Shown here: positions 15,985 through 25,886 of the stretch, piece after piece | Layout of the letters: every line of letters begins with the position of its first letter | How positions within the stretch are numbered: the first letter of the stretch is position 1 | From: Photorhabdus namnaonensis | GTDB taxonomy: Bacteria > Pseudomonadota > Gammaproteobacteria > Enterobacterales > Enterobacteriaceae | Assembly (NCBI RefSeq): GCF_001684335.1 | Contig: NZ_LOIC01000034.1 | Span: 62,001-126,000, forward strand | DNA length: 64,000 bases | Direction of reading: 5' to 3' | The notes under the pieces: model-generated | What the model was told of the DNA's origin: nothing | Databases searched by the model: none | The model's input: only the letters and a program-made list of their open reading frames with translations | Position numbers and translations under genes: made by a program

Positions 15985-18900
15985 GTGAAAGACTTATTGA
16001 AGTTTCTGAAAGCGCAAACTAAGACCGAAGAGTTTGATGCGATCAAAATTGCTCTGGCCTCGCCAGATATGATCCGTTCGTGGTCATTCGGTGAAGTGAA
16101 AAAGCCGGAAACAATTAACTACCGTACGTTCAAACCTGAGCGTGACGGCCTTTTCTGTGCCCGTATTTTCGGGCCAGTAAAGGATTATGAGTGCTTGTGT
16201 GGTAAATATAAGCGCTTGAAACACCGCGGTGTCATTTGTGAGAAGTGTGGCGTAGAAGTTACCCAGACTAAAGTTCGTCGTGAGCGTATGGGTCACATTG
16301 AACTGGCTTCTCCAACGGCGCACATTTGGTTTCTGAAATCATTGCCATCCCGCATCGGTTTGTTGCTGGATATGCCATTGCGTGATATTGAGCGCGTACT
16401 GTACTTCGAATCCTATGTGGTTGTAGAAGGCGGTATGACCAGCCTGGAACGCAGTCAGATCCTGACAGAAGAGCAATACTTGGATGCACTGGAAGAGTTT
16501 GGTGATGAATTCGATGCGAAGATGGGCGCGGAAGCTATCCAGTCTTTGCTGAAAAATCTCGATCTGGAAAATGAGTGTGAAACGTTGCGTGAAGAGTTAA
16601 ATGAAACTAACTCTGAAACTAAACGTAAGAAACTGACCAAACGTATTAAACTGTTAGAAGCCTTTATTCAGTCTGGCAACAAACCAGAATGGATGGTTCT
16701 GACGGTTCTGCCAGTTTTGCCACCGGATTTACGTCCATTGGTTCCACTGGATGGCGGTCGTTTTGCCACTTCGGATCTGAACGATCTCTATCGTCGTGTT
16801 ATTAACCGTAACAACCGCTTGAAGCGCCTGTTAGATCTGGCTGCGCCAGATATCATCGTTCGTAACGAAAAACGTATGTTACAGGAAGCGGTTGACGCCT
16901 TGCTGGATAACGGTCGTCGCGGTCGTGCCATTACTGGTTCTAACAAACGTCCGTTGAAATCCTTGGCTGATATGATCAAGGGTAAACAAGGTCGTTTCCG
17001 TCAGAACTTGTTAGGTAAACGTGTTGACTATTCCGGTCGTTCTGTAATCACGGTAGGTCCTTACCTGCGCCTGCATCAGTGTGGTTTGCCTAAGAAGATG
17101 GCGCTGGAGCTGTTTAAGCCATTCATCTACGGCAAGCTGGAACTGCGTGGTTTAGCGACTACGATTAAAGCCGCTAAAAAGATGGTTGAGCGTGAAGAGG
17201 CGGTGGTATGGGATATCCTGGATGAAGTTATTCGTGAACACCCGGTTCTGCTGAACCGTGCGCCGACACTTCACCGTTTGGGTATTCAGGCGTTCGAACC
17301 GGTGCTGATCGAAGGTAAAGCGATTCAGTTGCACCCACTGGTGTGTGCGGCATATAACGCCGACTTCGACGGTGACCAAATGGCTGTTCACGTACCGCTG
17401 ACACTGGAAGCCCAGTTAGAAGCGCGTGCGCTGATGATGTCTACTAACAACATCTTGTCTCCGGCGAGCGGTGAACCAATCATCGTTCCATCTCAGGACG
17501 TTGTTCTGGGTCTGTATTACATGACCCGTGACTGTGTTAACGCCAAAGGCGAAGGCATGGTGCTGACTGGGCCTAAAGAAGCTGAACGCGTATACCGCGC
17601 AGGGCTGGCTTCTTTGCATGCCCGCGTTAAAGTGCGTATCACGGAAGAAGTGAAAGATGGCGAAGGCAATATCACAGTTAACACCAATTTGATTGATACG
17701 ACGATTGGTCGTGCAATCCTGTGGATGATTGTACCAAGAGGTCTGCCTTACTCGCTGGTTAACCAACCGCTGGGTAAAAAAGCTATCTCCAGAATGTTGA
17801 ACACCTGTTACCGCGTGATGGGCCTGAAACCAACGGTTATTTTCGCTGACCAGATCATGTATACCGGCTTTGCCTACGCTGCACGTTCAGGCGCGTCTGT
17901 TGGTATCGATGACATGGTTATCCCAGAGAAAAAAGCGGGCATCATTGCGGAAGCCGAAGCAGAAGTTGCTGAAATTCAGGAACAGTTCCAGTCTGGTCTG
18001 GTGACAGCCGGCGAACGTTATAACAAAGTTATCGATATCTGGGCTGCGGCAAACGAGCGTGTCGCTAAGGCGATGATGGAAAACTTGTCTACTGAAACAG
18101 TCACTAATCGTGATGGGGAAGAAGAGCAACAAGTTTCCTTCAACAGCATCTTTATGATGGCTGACTCTGGTGCGCGTGGTTCTGCCGCTCAGATCCGTCA
18201 GTTGGCGGGTATGCGTGGCTTGATGGCTAAGCCAGACGGCTCCATCATCGAAACCCCAATTACCGCGAACTTCCGTGAAGGTTTGAACGTACTCCAGTAC
18301 TTCATTTCAACCCACGGCGCTCGTAAAGGTTTGGCGGATACCGCTCTGAAAACAGCGAACTCCGGTTACCTGACTCGTCGTCTGGTTGACGTGGCGCAAG
18401 ACTTGGTTGTTACAGAAGATGACTGTGGTACGCACGATGGTATTCTGATGACGCCGGTTATTGAAGGTGGTGATGTTAAAGAGCCGCTGCGTGAGCGTGT
18501 ATTGGGTCGTGTGACAGCGGAAGATGTTCTGAAACCAGGTACTGCCGACATTCTGGTGCCGCGTAATACTTTGTTGAATGAGAAATGGTGTGATCTGTTA
18601 GAAGAGAGCTCCGTTGACAGCATTAAAGTACGCTCCGTTGTAAGTTGTGAAACTGACTTTGGTGTTTGTGCGAACTGTTATGGTCGTGACCTTGCTCGCG
18701 GACACATCATCAACAAAGGTGAGGCGGTTGGTGTTATTGCGGCTCAGTCCATCGGTGAGCCAGGTACACAGTTGACGATGCGTACGTTCCACATCGGTGG
18801 TGCGGCATCTCGCGCGGCAGCCGAATCCAGCATTCAGGTGCGTAACAAAGGTAGCCTGAAACTGTTTAGCGCTAAATCCGTGACCAACTCCGCAGGTAAA

Positions 18901-20205
18901 CTGGTGATTACTTCCCGTAACACCGAACTGTGCTTGATCGACGAATTTGGCCGTACTAAAGAGAGCTATAAAGTACCTTACGGTGCGGTACTGGGTAAAG
19001 GTGATGGCGAAACCGTTAATGGCGGTGAAACCGTTGCTAACTGGGACCCACATACTATGCCGGTTGTCAGTGAAGTATCTGGTATCATCCGTTTTGCTGA
19101 CATGATAGATGGTCAAACCATTACCCGTCAGACGGACGAACTGACAGGTCTATCTTCACTGGTTGTTCTGGATAGTGCGGAACGTACCGGTAGTGGTAAA
19201 GACTTGCGTCCAGCACTGAAAATTGTTGATGCCAATGGTGACGATGTATTGATTCCAGGTACTGATATGCCTGCTCAATATTTCCTGCCGGGCAAAGCGA
19301 TTGTTCAGTTAGACGATGGCGTCAGCATCTCTGCGGGTGACACTTTAGCACGTATTCCTCAGGAATCCGGCGGTACGAAAGATATTACCGGTGGTCTGCC
19401 ACGTGTTGCTGACTTGTTCGAAGCGCGTCGTCCGAAAGAGCCTGCTATCCTGGCCGAAGTCAGCGGTATTGTCTCCTTCGGTAAAGAAACCAAGGGTAAA
19501 CGCCGTCTGGTTATCTCCCCATTAGATGGTGGTGATGCTTACGAAGAGATGATCCCTAAATGGCGTCAGCTCAACGTGTTCGAGGGCGAAGTGGTTGAAC
19601 GTGGTGACGTGATCTCTGATGGTCCAGAATCTCCACACGACATCTTGCGCCTGCGTGGTGTTCATGCGGTTACCCGTTACATCACCAACGAAGTTCAGGA
19701 AGTTTACCGCTTACAAGGGGTTAAGATTAACGATAAACACATTGAGGTTATCGTTCGTCAGATGCTGCGTAAAGCGACCATTGAAAGCGCAGGTAGTTCC
19801 GAGTTCCTGGAAGGCGAACAGGTTGAATACGCCCGCGTTAAAGTGGCAAACCGTAAGCTGGAACAAGAAGGTAAAGTGCCTGCGACTTATGGCCGTGACC
19901 TGTTGGGTATCACCAAAGCGTCTCTGGCAACTGAATCCTTCATCTCTGCGGCATCGTTCCAGGAAACGACCCGCGTACTGACTGAGGCTGCGGTTGCGGG
20001 TAAACGTGATGAACTGCGTGGCTTGAAAGAAAACGTCATCGTTGGTCGTCTGATTCCTGCCGGTACCGGTTATGCTTACCATCAGGATCGCATGCGTCGT
20101 CGTCAGTTGAATGAGCCTTCTGAAGCACCGCAAGTGAGTGTAGATGAAGCAACTGCAAACTTGGCAGAACTATTGAATGCCGGTTTTGGTGGCGATAAGA
20201 AGTAA
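15985..20205 (+). CDS. rpoC: DNA-directed RNA polymerase subunit beta-prime
   Basis: 1406 residues (E. coli 1407). I place the start at GTG 15985 rather than the longer in-frame ATG at 15910: the protein then begins [20 protein letters not shown] as in E. coli, and ACAGGAG lies 8 bases upstream. Zinc ribbon cysteines are at 70, 72, 85 and 88. The catalytic NADFDGD motif, whose aspartates hold the active-site magnesium, is near 458-464. The second zinc site ([16 protein letters not shown]) is near 810-900. The last gene of the operon, with a terminator after it. Confidence 0.98.
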   Translation: MKDLLKFLKAQTKTEEFDAIKIALASPDMIRSWSFGEVKKPETINYRTFKPERDGLFCARIFGPVKDYECLCGKYKRLKHRGVICEKCGVEVTQTKVRRERMGHIELASPTAHIWFLKSLPSRIGLLLDMPLRDIERVLYFESYVVVEGGMTSLERSQILTEEQYLDALEEFGDEFDAKMGAEAIQSLLKNLDLENECETLREELNETNSETKRKKLTKRIKLLEAFIQSGNKPEWMVLTVLPVLPPDLRPLVPLDGGRFATSDLNDLYRRVINRNNRLKRLLDLAAPDIIVRNEKRMLQEAVDALLDNGRRGRAITGSNKRPLKSLADMIKGKQGRFRQNLLGKRVDYSGRSVITVGPYLRLHQCGLPKKMALELFKPFIYGKLELRGLATTIKAAKKMVEREEAVVWDILDEVIREHPVLLNRAPTLHRLGIQAFEPVLIEGKAIQLHPLVCAAYNADFDGDQMAVHVPLTLEAQLEARALMMSTNNILSPASGEPIIVPSQDVVLGLYYMTRDCVNAKGEGMVLTGPKEAERVYRAGLASLHARVKVRITEEVKDGEGNITVNTNLIDTTIGRAILWMIVPRGLPYSLVNQPLGKKAISRMLNTCYRVMGLKPTVIFADQIMYTGFAYAARSGASVGIDDMVIPEKKAGIIAEAEAEVAEIQEQFQSGLVTAGERYNKVIDIWAAANERVAKAMMENLSTETVTNRDGEEEQQVSFNSIFMMADSGARGSAAQIRQLAGMRGLMAKPDGSIIETPITANFREGLNVLQYFISTHGARKGLADTALKTANSGYLTRRLVDVAQDLVVTEDDCGTHDGILMTPVIEGGDVKEPLRERVLGRVTAEDVLKPGTADILVPRNTLLNEKWCDLLEESSVDSIKVRSVVSCETDFGVCANCYGRDLARGHIINKGEAVGVIAAQSIGEPGTQLTMRTFHIGGAASRAAAESSIQVRNKGSLKLFSAKSVTNSAGKLVITSRNTELCLIDEFGRTKESYKVPYGAVLGKGDGETVNGGETVANWDPHTMPVVSEVSGIIRFADMIDGQTITRQTDELTGLSSLVVLDSAERTGSGKDLRPALKIVDANGDDVLIPGTDMPAQYFLPGKAIVQLDDGVSISAGDTLARIPQESGGTKDITGGLPRVADLFEARRPKEPAILAEVSGIVSFGKETKGKRRLVISPLDGGDAYEEMIPKWRQLNVFEGEVVERGDVISDGPESPHDILRLRGVHAVTRYITNEVQEVYRLQGVKINDKHIEVIVRQMLRKATIESAGSSEFLEGEQVEYARVKVANRKLEQEGKVPATYGRDLLGITKASLATESFISAASFQETTRVLTEAAVAGKRDELRGLKENVIVGRLIPAGTGYAYHQDRMRRRQLNEPSEAPQVSVDEATANLAELLNAGFGGDKK

Positions 20206-20228
20206 TTCTTAGAACACGCTAGTTAACT

Positions 20229-20254
20229 AAATGCCCTCTTTTGAGAGGGCATTT
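20229..20254 (+). terminator. Terminator of the rpoBC operon
   Basis: A 10-bp stem (AAATGCCCTC with GAGGGCATTT) and a six-base loop, followed a few bases later by CTTTTT, lies 24 bases after the rpoC stop. It marks the end of conserved core sequence before the accessory region. The 220 bases up to 20474 show no gene. Confidence 0.8.
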
Positions 20255-20474
20255 CAACTTTTTAATAACGTGCCAGTTTTTTACTTGGCGTTCTGTTTTA
20301 ATCGAGTTTCGTTCACAAAATGGAACTTGCCGCCACGTTAAGAATCCTCTTCCCAAATTTTTCTTTCCGAACAGCGTTCACTTGAGACTTTGTTCCTCAC
20401 AATCATCTGGCACGTAAAGTCGATGCGGACATTGATCTTGAATATATCCGCGAGGGCTGCCGGAGTGTTTGTGA

Positions 20475-20777
20475 TTAAACGGAAAATCCGTAGTGGGTAC
20501 CGTCGGGTAACTCGATATCGAGACGCAGCTTGCTACCCGTTGCCTCAACGTAACGTTTGAGGGAAGACAGTTTCAAGTCGCGGCCAAGTTTCTCCATATC
20601 AGAAACCGTGGGTTGCTTGATACCAAGAGCCAGAGCTATTTCTCCTTGGGTCTTTTGTACCCGCTCACGGAGTTCTGCCAGATGGATGTTTAGCAACATC
20701 TCTGTTGCCGCAGTTTGTGCATTGGCGACAACTTCGGTTTTTTCATTTGCTAATATTTGATCAAGAGTTCTTGCCAT
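20475..20777 (-). CDS. HigA-type antitoxin, XRE helix-turn-helix protein
   Basis: 100-residue DNA-binding protein with a helix-turn-helix at about 43-75 (TQGEIALALGIKQPTVSDME). The overall shape, a short N-terminal helix, the HTH and a C-terminal strand LRLDIELPDG, is that of antitoxins paired with Gp49/HigB-type RelE-fold toxins. The toxin gene should lie just upstream on the minus strand, and there only a C-terminal fragment is left (20761-20900). It is therefore probably an orphan antitoxin. Start ATG at 20777 follows AAAGGAG. It is convergent with rpoC. Confidence 0.75.
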   Translation of the reverse strand: MARTLDQILANEKTEVVANAQTAATEMLLNIHLAELRERVQKTQGEIALALGIKQPTVSDMEKLGRDLKLSSLKRYVEATGSKLRLDIELPDGTHYGFSV

Positions 20778-20900
20778 AGTGTTTACTCCTTTTTAACTTT
20801 TCCAGATGTGCCGTGAACTTACGGTCAGCTATTGAAGCCAGCACATTGGCCTTGTCGGTGCCATCTAAAGCATCGAACAACGCATCAAAAGATGTCCGTC
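20761..20900 (-). pseudogene. C-terminal remnant of a RelE/HigB (Gp49-like) toxin
   Basis: An open frame on the minus strand reads about 45 residues ending in DGTDKANVLASIADRKF, then TAHLEKLKRSKHYGKNS and stop, overlapping the antitoxin start by 17 bases. The IADxxFxxHLxxL ending is the usual C-terminus of Gp49-type toxins encoded directly before a HigA antitoxin. The catalytic N-terminal two thirds are absent, and no start codon is in place. Toxin inactivation with a surviving antitoxin is inferred. Confidence 0.5.
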
Positions 20901-21068
20901 GTCTCGATAGTCCACATGATTACTTATTGTTCAATATAGGTCAAATGCTATATAGATGGAATCTATAGTCAAGAAATCTAGTCAGAAGTGACATTTCATT
21001 AAAATGCAATTTTCCTCTTGATGAAAATTATCCTTTGGGTTAATTTTTTGCATTAGGAGGAAATCAGA

Positions 21069-21395
21069 GTGTTTATAGTTAAATACCATGATGAGGCCGA
21101 ACAAGAAATTAAGTCCTTGCCAGCAAAAGTAGGGGTAAAACTTGTAAGGTTGATTGGAAAGCTGGAAAAAGATCCTCGCTCACTACGTGAACCTGACACA
21201 AAACATTTGGGAAATGGTCTTTACGAAATTCGAACAATGGGGGGAGATATAGCACGCGGATTGTGGGTATATCAGACAGGAAAGCAAATATATATGCTGC
21301 GAGTTTATATAAAGAAGACACAAAAAATCGACCCAAGTGAGATAGCTTTAGCATTTCGCAGATTGGAGGAAATGAAACATGAAGAAGAAATATAA
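21069..21395 (+). CDS. RelE/HigB-type toxin (phage Gp49-like family)
   Basis: 108-residue RelE-fold protein of the Gp49/HigB type, expected to cleave mRNA on the ribosome. It begins MFIVKYHDEAEQEIKSLPAK and has the family's central LGNGLYEIRTMGGDIARGLW block and the IKKTQKIDPSEIALAFRR C-terminus. GTG at 21069 is the start, with a strong AGGAGG 8 bases before it. It overlaps the antitoxin gene by 17 bases. It appears complete and is oriented opposite to the decayed pair before it. Confidence 0.85.
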   Translation: MFIVKYHDEAEQEIKSLPAKVGVKLVRLIGKLEKDPRSLREPDTKHLGNGLYEIRTMGGDIARGLWVYQTGKQIYMLRVYIKKTQKIDPSEIALAFRRLEEMKHEEEI

Positions 21396-21663
21396 GACAC
21401 ATTCAGAGATTCTGGCAGAAATGATGAAAGACTCTGAATTTAAAGCCGCTTATGAAGCTGAAGAACGTAAGGAAAGATTGCAAGAAACACTTGCAGAGTG
21501 GCGTAAGTTTGCTGGACTGACTCGCTCACAAGTCGCGGAAAGAATGGGGGTTACGCCGCCAACGGTGACGAAAATGGAAAATAATGTAACAAAAGCTAGT
21601 ATAGAAACATTAGTGCGCTATGCACAAGCCTGTGGTATCCAGAACCCACAAATTACGTTGTAA
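21379..21663 (+). CDS. HigA-type antitoxin, XRE helix-turn-helix protein
   Basis: 94 residues with a C-terminal helix-turn-helix at about 45-80 (LTRSQVAERMGVTPPTVTKM). The N-terminus (HSEILAEMMKDSEFKAAYEA) matches antitoxins encoded after Gp49/HigB toxins in this toxin-first order. It should neutralise the 21069 toxin and repress the shared promoter. The 17-base overlap with the toxin suggests translational coupling. Composition is already AT-rich, as in the island that follows. Confidence 0.85.
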   Translation: MKKKYKTHSEILAEMMKDSEFKAAYEAEERKERLQETLAEWRKFAGLTRSQVAERMGVTPPTVTKMENNVTKASIETLVRYAQACGIQNPQITL

Positions 21664-21713
21664 TTCTCTGTGCTTTGACATTTAGAGGTAAAGATGGGAT
21701 TAGAGCATTAGTG

Positions 21714-21975
21714 ACTGTTCCCCGCCGTAAAAAACGGCGAGGTTTCCCACTTCTCAGGCCGCCACCGCCTTATGAACGCGACAGCCAATGAAGTGGGAAT
21801 CTTCGTGTAGAGTCGGGAGGGGAATAGTTGCAGGATAGTTGAGTGTACAGTGATTCAAGCAGCGCTCATGCACGTTGAAATATACACTGATGATTAAGTA
21901 TTCCATGAACTTAGTACCGGCAAAATCACCTTGGCTATCGTAAAGAATATTATTCGGCATACAGAAGTAGCTCAT
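21714..21975 (-). mobile_element. Possible scar of an IS200/IS605-type element
   Basis: The stretch is part of a 606-base gene-free gap (21664-22269). On the minus strand it ends in GTGGGAAACCTCGCCGT, with the hairpin CGCCGT/ACGGCG at 21724-21739, which resembles the subterminal palindrome seen at right ends of TnpB-carrying elements. An open frame of 73 codons (21754-21975) precedes it but has no recognisable domain. No intact transposase is present. The rest of the gap (21976-22269) is very AT-rich and must hold the promoter of the next operon, though I cannot place it. Confidence 0.3.
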
Positions 21976-22269
21976 CGTATTTAATTCAGGGGGTTTGTTA
22001 ATGTGATTATTTCATTTAAAGTCCCATCACATAGAATTTATGAAAGATTATTCTCTTTAAAGACCTTATTTTTATCCATATTCTTGCATGATTGATGGAG
22101 ACTTCAATTTGATTTCTCAGGATAAATAATCGCAGTTTTTTATCCTGTTGTATCTTTAAATTATGATACAGGTCATAAAATACAATATTTCATGATTCAT
22201 CTATTCGGAAATGAATATAAACTAAAAATGAAAAGCAATTGTCGCCAATATAAATGATGGGACAAAATA

Positions 22270-23148
22270 ATGGAGAATGGAGTAACCCTAGTCTATGAAG
22301 ATATAACGGAAGATAATTATATTTTAATCAATGATTTTTATAAGCGTGATATAGGCAGCTTGGATTATTTTATTTGGAAAAATCTGAAAGAAAAGAAATA
22401 TAATCTTTCTAGTGAGATAAAAGCATGTTTATATAAGTTAAACGATATATACTTGTCAATTGTTATAACAAGAAAGTGTGAGTTTAGTCTTAAATACAGA
22501 CGAGTATCCGTTAATATACTTAGCGATTTTGGTGTAAATGAAAGTGTAAAATCGCGAACTTTGGTAATAGAAAGTGCCAGACAAACACACCGTGATGATA
22601 TCGATGCGACGATTTGTTACTCAGATGAAAGAAAGATCAAGTGTTATGCAAAAATTTTTGAGAAATATATCTGTAGCAAAGTGAACGTTTTTGATTTTAC
22701 AGAAATAGTGGTGGAAGGAGCTACCAAAATAGATGTAGATCTGAATGATTTTGATGAAATAGATAGTATTAATAAAATCAATTTTTTCGGCAGGAAAGTA
22801 AATAACAATTGGATTGCTTACGCAAAGCAATGTCCTCGCTATAGAGATATTAAGCTATTAACTGTTGGAGAAGAAGTCGCGATACTAGGTTTTGATGATA
22901 CCACGGTAGAAGTGATAGGTTTGTCAAACACAGCTCCCTATGCAGTTCTAGCTATAATTGATTCTTGTCTCGCTATTAGGGGGAAATGCAGAATAATTTT
23001 ACCAAATCCTATTTATTCTGAACTGCAAAGTAGACTGAACAAATATAGCATTATAAATAAATTTAGCATGATGATTGCCTGGCATACCGAAGAAGATTTC
23101 AATTTGTGTCATGAAAATATATTTATCAGCAGAATAGACAAACGATAA
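22270..23148 (+). CDS. Unrecognised protein, first gene of AT-rich island operon
   Basis: 292 residues; I do not recognise the family. It has no signal peptide or membrane segment and is rich in Ile, Asn, Asp and Lys. The C-terminal third (about 195-292) has alternating hydrophobic strands and helices (EEVAILGFDDTTVEVIGLSN, AVLAIIDSCLAIRGKCRIIL) suggestive of an alpha/beta enzyme or an acyltransferase-like fold. Cysteines are scattered without a CxxC pattern. It lies 11 bases before the HIT-family gene with AAAGGAG between them, so the two are co-transcribed. Base composition is far more AT-rich than the rpo or mal genes. Confidence 0.6.
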   Translation: MENGVTLVYEDITEDNYILINDFYKRDIGSLDYFIWKNLKEKKYNLSSEIKACLYKLNDIYLSIVITRKCEFSLKYRRVSVNILSDFGVNESVKSRTLVIESARQTHRDDIDATICYSDERKIKCYAKIFEKYICSKVNVFDFTEIVVEGATKIDVDLNDFDEIDSINKINFFGRKVNNNWIAYAKQCPRYRDIKLLTVGEEVAILGFDDTTVEVIGLSNTAPYAVLAIIDSCLAIRGKCRIILPNPIYSELQSRLNKYSIINKFSMMIAWHTEEDFNLCHENIFISRIDKR

Positions 23149-23159
23149 AGGAGTTTAAA

Positions 23160-23834
23160 ATGGGATGTATTTTTTGTCACCCAGAGTCTTCCTTTGAAAA
23201 AGATAAAATACTTTTACGAGGAAAATATTTCTATGTTTTCGTACCCAAAGGCCAGATAATTGAGGGCTATATTATTATTGCCACTAACAAGTGTGAGACT
23301 GATGCGGGGGGATACCGGTGCTTTGCAGAGATATACGATGAAGAAGCAATAAAAGAGCTGAAAGAATTTAAGAATATAATAAATGATTTTTATCGAGAAT
23401 ATTATAATATAAGTAATCCTCTTTGCTATGAAAATGGACGAGCCGGTGGTTGTATCATCATGGACCCAAATCAAAAGTATTGTTATCATGCACACTTATG
23501 TTGTTTCCCCACCGAGATTGATCTTCATAATAGATTAAAGGATCAATTTAAAATGCATATAATAGACTCACTGGATGAACTTAAGATGTTCGGTGAGACT
23601 GGCCCCTATATTTACGTTGAAGATAGTGGTAATAAATATGTTTTTACGATAGGTGAATCAGATTTCATTGAGAGAGGAATGATAAGAACAGTATTGGCAA
23701 AGAATTTAAATGTGCCTGAGAGATCCGATTGGAGAGATAATGAAGGAATAAAGGAGATGGATGCGACTGCTAAAAAATTCAAATTATATATTAATGATCA
23801 TATGGAGATTGAAGAATGTTATATGCAGATGTAG
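23160..23834 (+). CDS. HIT-superfamily protein (nucleotide hydrolase/transferase-like)
   Basis: 224 residues. The start MGCIFCHPESS carries a CxxC typical of HIT proteins. YHAHLCCFP at about 111-119 is a variant of the HIT catalytic motif in which histidines flank the alpha-phosphate site. Between them lies the usual half-barrel core (YFYVFVPKGQIIEGYIIIAT). About 100 extra residues follow the HIT core (GETGPYIYVEDSGNKYVFTI), as in GalT- or Ap4A-phosphorylase-like relatives. It overlaps the next gene by 19 bases. The likely chemistry is cleavage or transfer on a nucleotide phosphate bond; the substrate is unknown. Confidence 0.7.
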   Translation: MGCIFCHPESSFEKDKILLRGKYFYVFVPKGQIIEGYIIIATNKCETDAGGYRCFAEIYDEEAIKELKEFKNIINDFYREYYNISNPLCYENGRAGGCIIMDPNQKYCYHAHLCCFPTEIDLHNRLKDQFKMHIIDSLDELKMFGETGPYIYVEDSGNKYVFTIGESDFIERGMIRTVLAKNLNVPERSDWRDNEGIKEMDATAKKFKLYINDHMEIEECYMQM

Positions 23835-24976
23835 CTTCTACCTCATGGCCAAAATCACAAGAAGTGAAAGACATAATAAATATGTACTTAGACACGCTTG
23901 GGGTAACTCCAGGGCGATCTTTATCGCAACAATCTAAAAAGGTTACTGAACTGGTTGAAGAGTGCCGACACGAATTTATCGAACAAACAAAATTAAATGG
24001 ACATGGGACAGTCATTTTTAACTCAGGAGCAACGTATTCACTCAACGAGTGTATGAAAGGTACGCTTAAACCGGGTGATAATGTCATTACTACTCATTTA
24101 GAACATAATTCAGTACTTAGGCCCTTAGAACATTTAAAAGATATTGGGGTAACTAGTCAATTTATCGATGTGACAGATGGTGAAATTGATATGTCGCATT
24201 TGGAATTTTTATTAAAGAATAAGCAAGCTAAGTTACTAGTGGTTCATAGTTGCTCCAATACTATTGGTACATTTTGTAATATAGATGAGGTAGGAAAACT
24301 TGCGCATTTATACGGTGCGATGGTTTTAGTTGATGGTTCACAATCTTTTGGTTCACAAATAATTGATTTATCTAAAGGTAATATTGATTACCTTGTTTTT
24401 AGCGGGCATAAAAGCTTAGGAGGAGTATCTGGTATTGGCGGGTATTTTATTCTTGATAATGGATTCTCTCATAATGAATTAATCCAGGGCGGGACAGGTG
24501 TATTATCAAGATTAACAACACAACCAATGGGAATGCCATACAAGTATGAATCAGGAACACAAAACACGATTGGCATACTTTCATTGTTGGCGTCTATAAG
24601 GCGTTTAAAAAAAATTGGCATAGAGAATATTCAAAATCAATTACAAATTTTGCGTGCAACTCTTATAGATGAACTATCACAATTAAAGAAAGTAAAATTA
24701 ATTTGTAAACATAAAGTCGGGTTACCAACAATTCTTTTTACAATAAAAGGTTATCATCCCGGAGAGGTCTCTTATATACTTGAGAACAAATACAATATTA
24801 TTACCCGTCCTGGATTGCAATGCGCGCCATTAGCCCATAAAAAATTTGGCACTTATCCTGATGGTGCTGTTCGGGTTAGCCTTGATACGTCGCATACAAC
24901 GAAAGATATTTTAAAAATAAAATCTGCCTTGATTGAAATTACTGAGGGAAGTTGTGAAGGAAATAGTGATAATTAA
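23816..24976 (+). CDS. Class-V aminotransferase, cysteine desulfurase-like
   Basis: 386-residue fold-type I PLP enzyme. The PLP lysine is Lys199 in SGHKSLGG. LEHNSVLRP (about 95-103) carries the ring-stacking histidine, and DGSQSFGSQ (173-181) the PLP-nitrogen aspartate. The C-terminal RPGLQCAPLAHKKFGT is the pattern of the cysteine-desulfurase-like subfamily typified by Enterococcus EF2568 rather than of IscS or SufS. The cysteine in that motif could be catalytic. It starts inside the HIT gene with GGAG 8 bases upstream. It may supply sulfur, or carry out a lyase or amination step, for this island; it has no SufE or IscU neighbour. Confidence 0.8.
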   Translation: MLYADVASTSWPKSQEVKDIINMYLDTLGVTPGRSLSQQSKKVTELVEECRHEFIEQTKLNGHGTVIFNSGATYSLNECMKGTLKPGDNVITTHLEHNSVLRPLEHLKDIGVTSQFIDVTDGEIDMSHLEFLLKNKQAKLLVVHSCSNTIGTFCNIDEVGKLAHLYGAMVLVDGSQSFGSQIIDLSKGNIDYLVFSGHKSLGGVSGIGGYFILDNGFSHNELIQGGTGVLSRLTTQPMGMPYKYESGTQNTIGILSLLASIRRLKKIGIENIQNQLQILRATLIDELSQLKKVKLICKHKVGLPTILFTIKGYHPGEVSYILENKYNIITRPGLQCAPLAHKKFGTYPDGAVRVSLDTSHTTKDILKIKSALIEITEGSCEGNSDN

Positions 24977-25241
24977 TGAGAATAATTCAGATAACTTAGA
25001 CGATTCAGCAATAAGTGGAACGGTGAATAAAATATTTAAAATTCATAGCGTTAATGTTAAAACACAGGGATTCTCTGCTAACAAATAGCTAAGTAAATTA
25101 ATTTGATATTTATTTTAAGGAAATAAAGATGTGTTATTAATCACCATGAGTAAATAATATAATGATAGAGTTTTAGGAATATATAAAATCGTAAGGAAAT
25201 GATATATATTTTATTAACAATAATAACATATGGGAACATAT

Positions 25242-25886
25242 ATGAATATGCCTAACAATAATGAGCGTTATATAAGCGATTTAATTGATGGCAAGTTGAA
25301 TTATATACATGTTGATAGAAAAGGGGATTTTAGTAATACAAACATAGACTGGAAAAATGCTTTAATTTTATCTGGCTCTTTCAATCCACTTCATAAAGGC
25401 CATGAAGAATTAAAAGAAATCGCTACAGCGATGACTAAAAGAAAACCCTATTATGAACTGTCAATTAAAAATGCGGTAAAACTTACCATTTCAACCGATG
25501 AAGTTTTCAAGAGGATAGGGCAATTCAAGGAGAAGGGTGAGGTAATTTTAAGTGACGCTACGTTTTTTACTGATAAATCGCATATTTATCAAGGAGCAAT
25601 TTTCGTCATTGGCGCTGATTTATGTCAAGAAATTAATAACCCTATTTATTATGGCGGTGAAGAAGGGTTAAAAAAATCTCTTATGACAATTAATAGTAAT
25701 GATTGTCGATTTCTGGTGGCTGGACGTTTTTTTAATAATAAATATCATGCAGTTGATGATTTGGTAAATATTAGTAAGGAACACCGTTTTTTATTTGAAT
25801 CTATTCCAGAAAATCTATTTCGCTTAGATATATCATCAACGGAAATAAGGTTAATGAATAAAGAAAAGGAGATGAATCATGAATAA
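25242..25886 (+). CDS. NadD-like nucleotidyltransferase (HxGH superfamily)
   Basis: 214 residues from the ATG at 25242, preferred because GGGA lies before it; an in-frame ATG at 25230 has no ribosome site. SGSFNPLHKGHEEL carries the HxGH ATP-binding motif (His51, His54). DISSTEIR near residues 198-205 is the second signature, ISSTxxR, of nicotinate-mononucleotide or pantetheine-phosphate adenylyltransferases. It should join a nucleotide to a phosphate or phosphosugar substrate. Housekeeping nadD is expected elsewhere, so this is a dedicated pathway copy. It overlaps the RyR-domain gene by eight bases. The 253 bases before it hold no gene. Confidence 0.75.
   Translation: MNMPNNNERYISDLIDGKLNYIHVDRKGDFSNTNIDWKNALILSGSFNPLHKGHEELKEIATAMTKRKPYYELSIKNAVKLTISTDEVFKRIGQFKEKGEVILSDATFFTDKSHIYQGAIFVIGADLCQEINNPIYYGGEEGLKKSLMTINSNDCRFLVAGRFFNNKYHAVDDLVNISKEHRFLFESIPENLFRLDISSTEIRLMNKEKEMNHE

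Noticed and set aside
21754-21975. 73-codon minus-strand ORF as a real gene
   Set aside because: No ribosome site, no recognisable domain and the frame ends in a hairpin; more likely part of a scar.
25087-25229. Promoter of the nucleotidyltransferase gene
   Set aside because: The region is so AT-rich that many -10-like boxes exist; none could be preferred.
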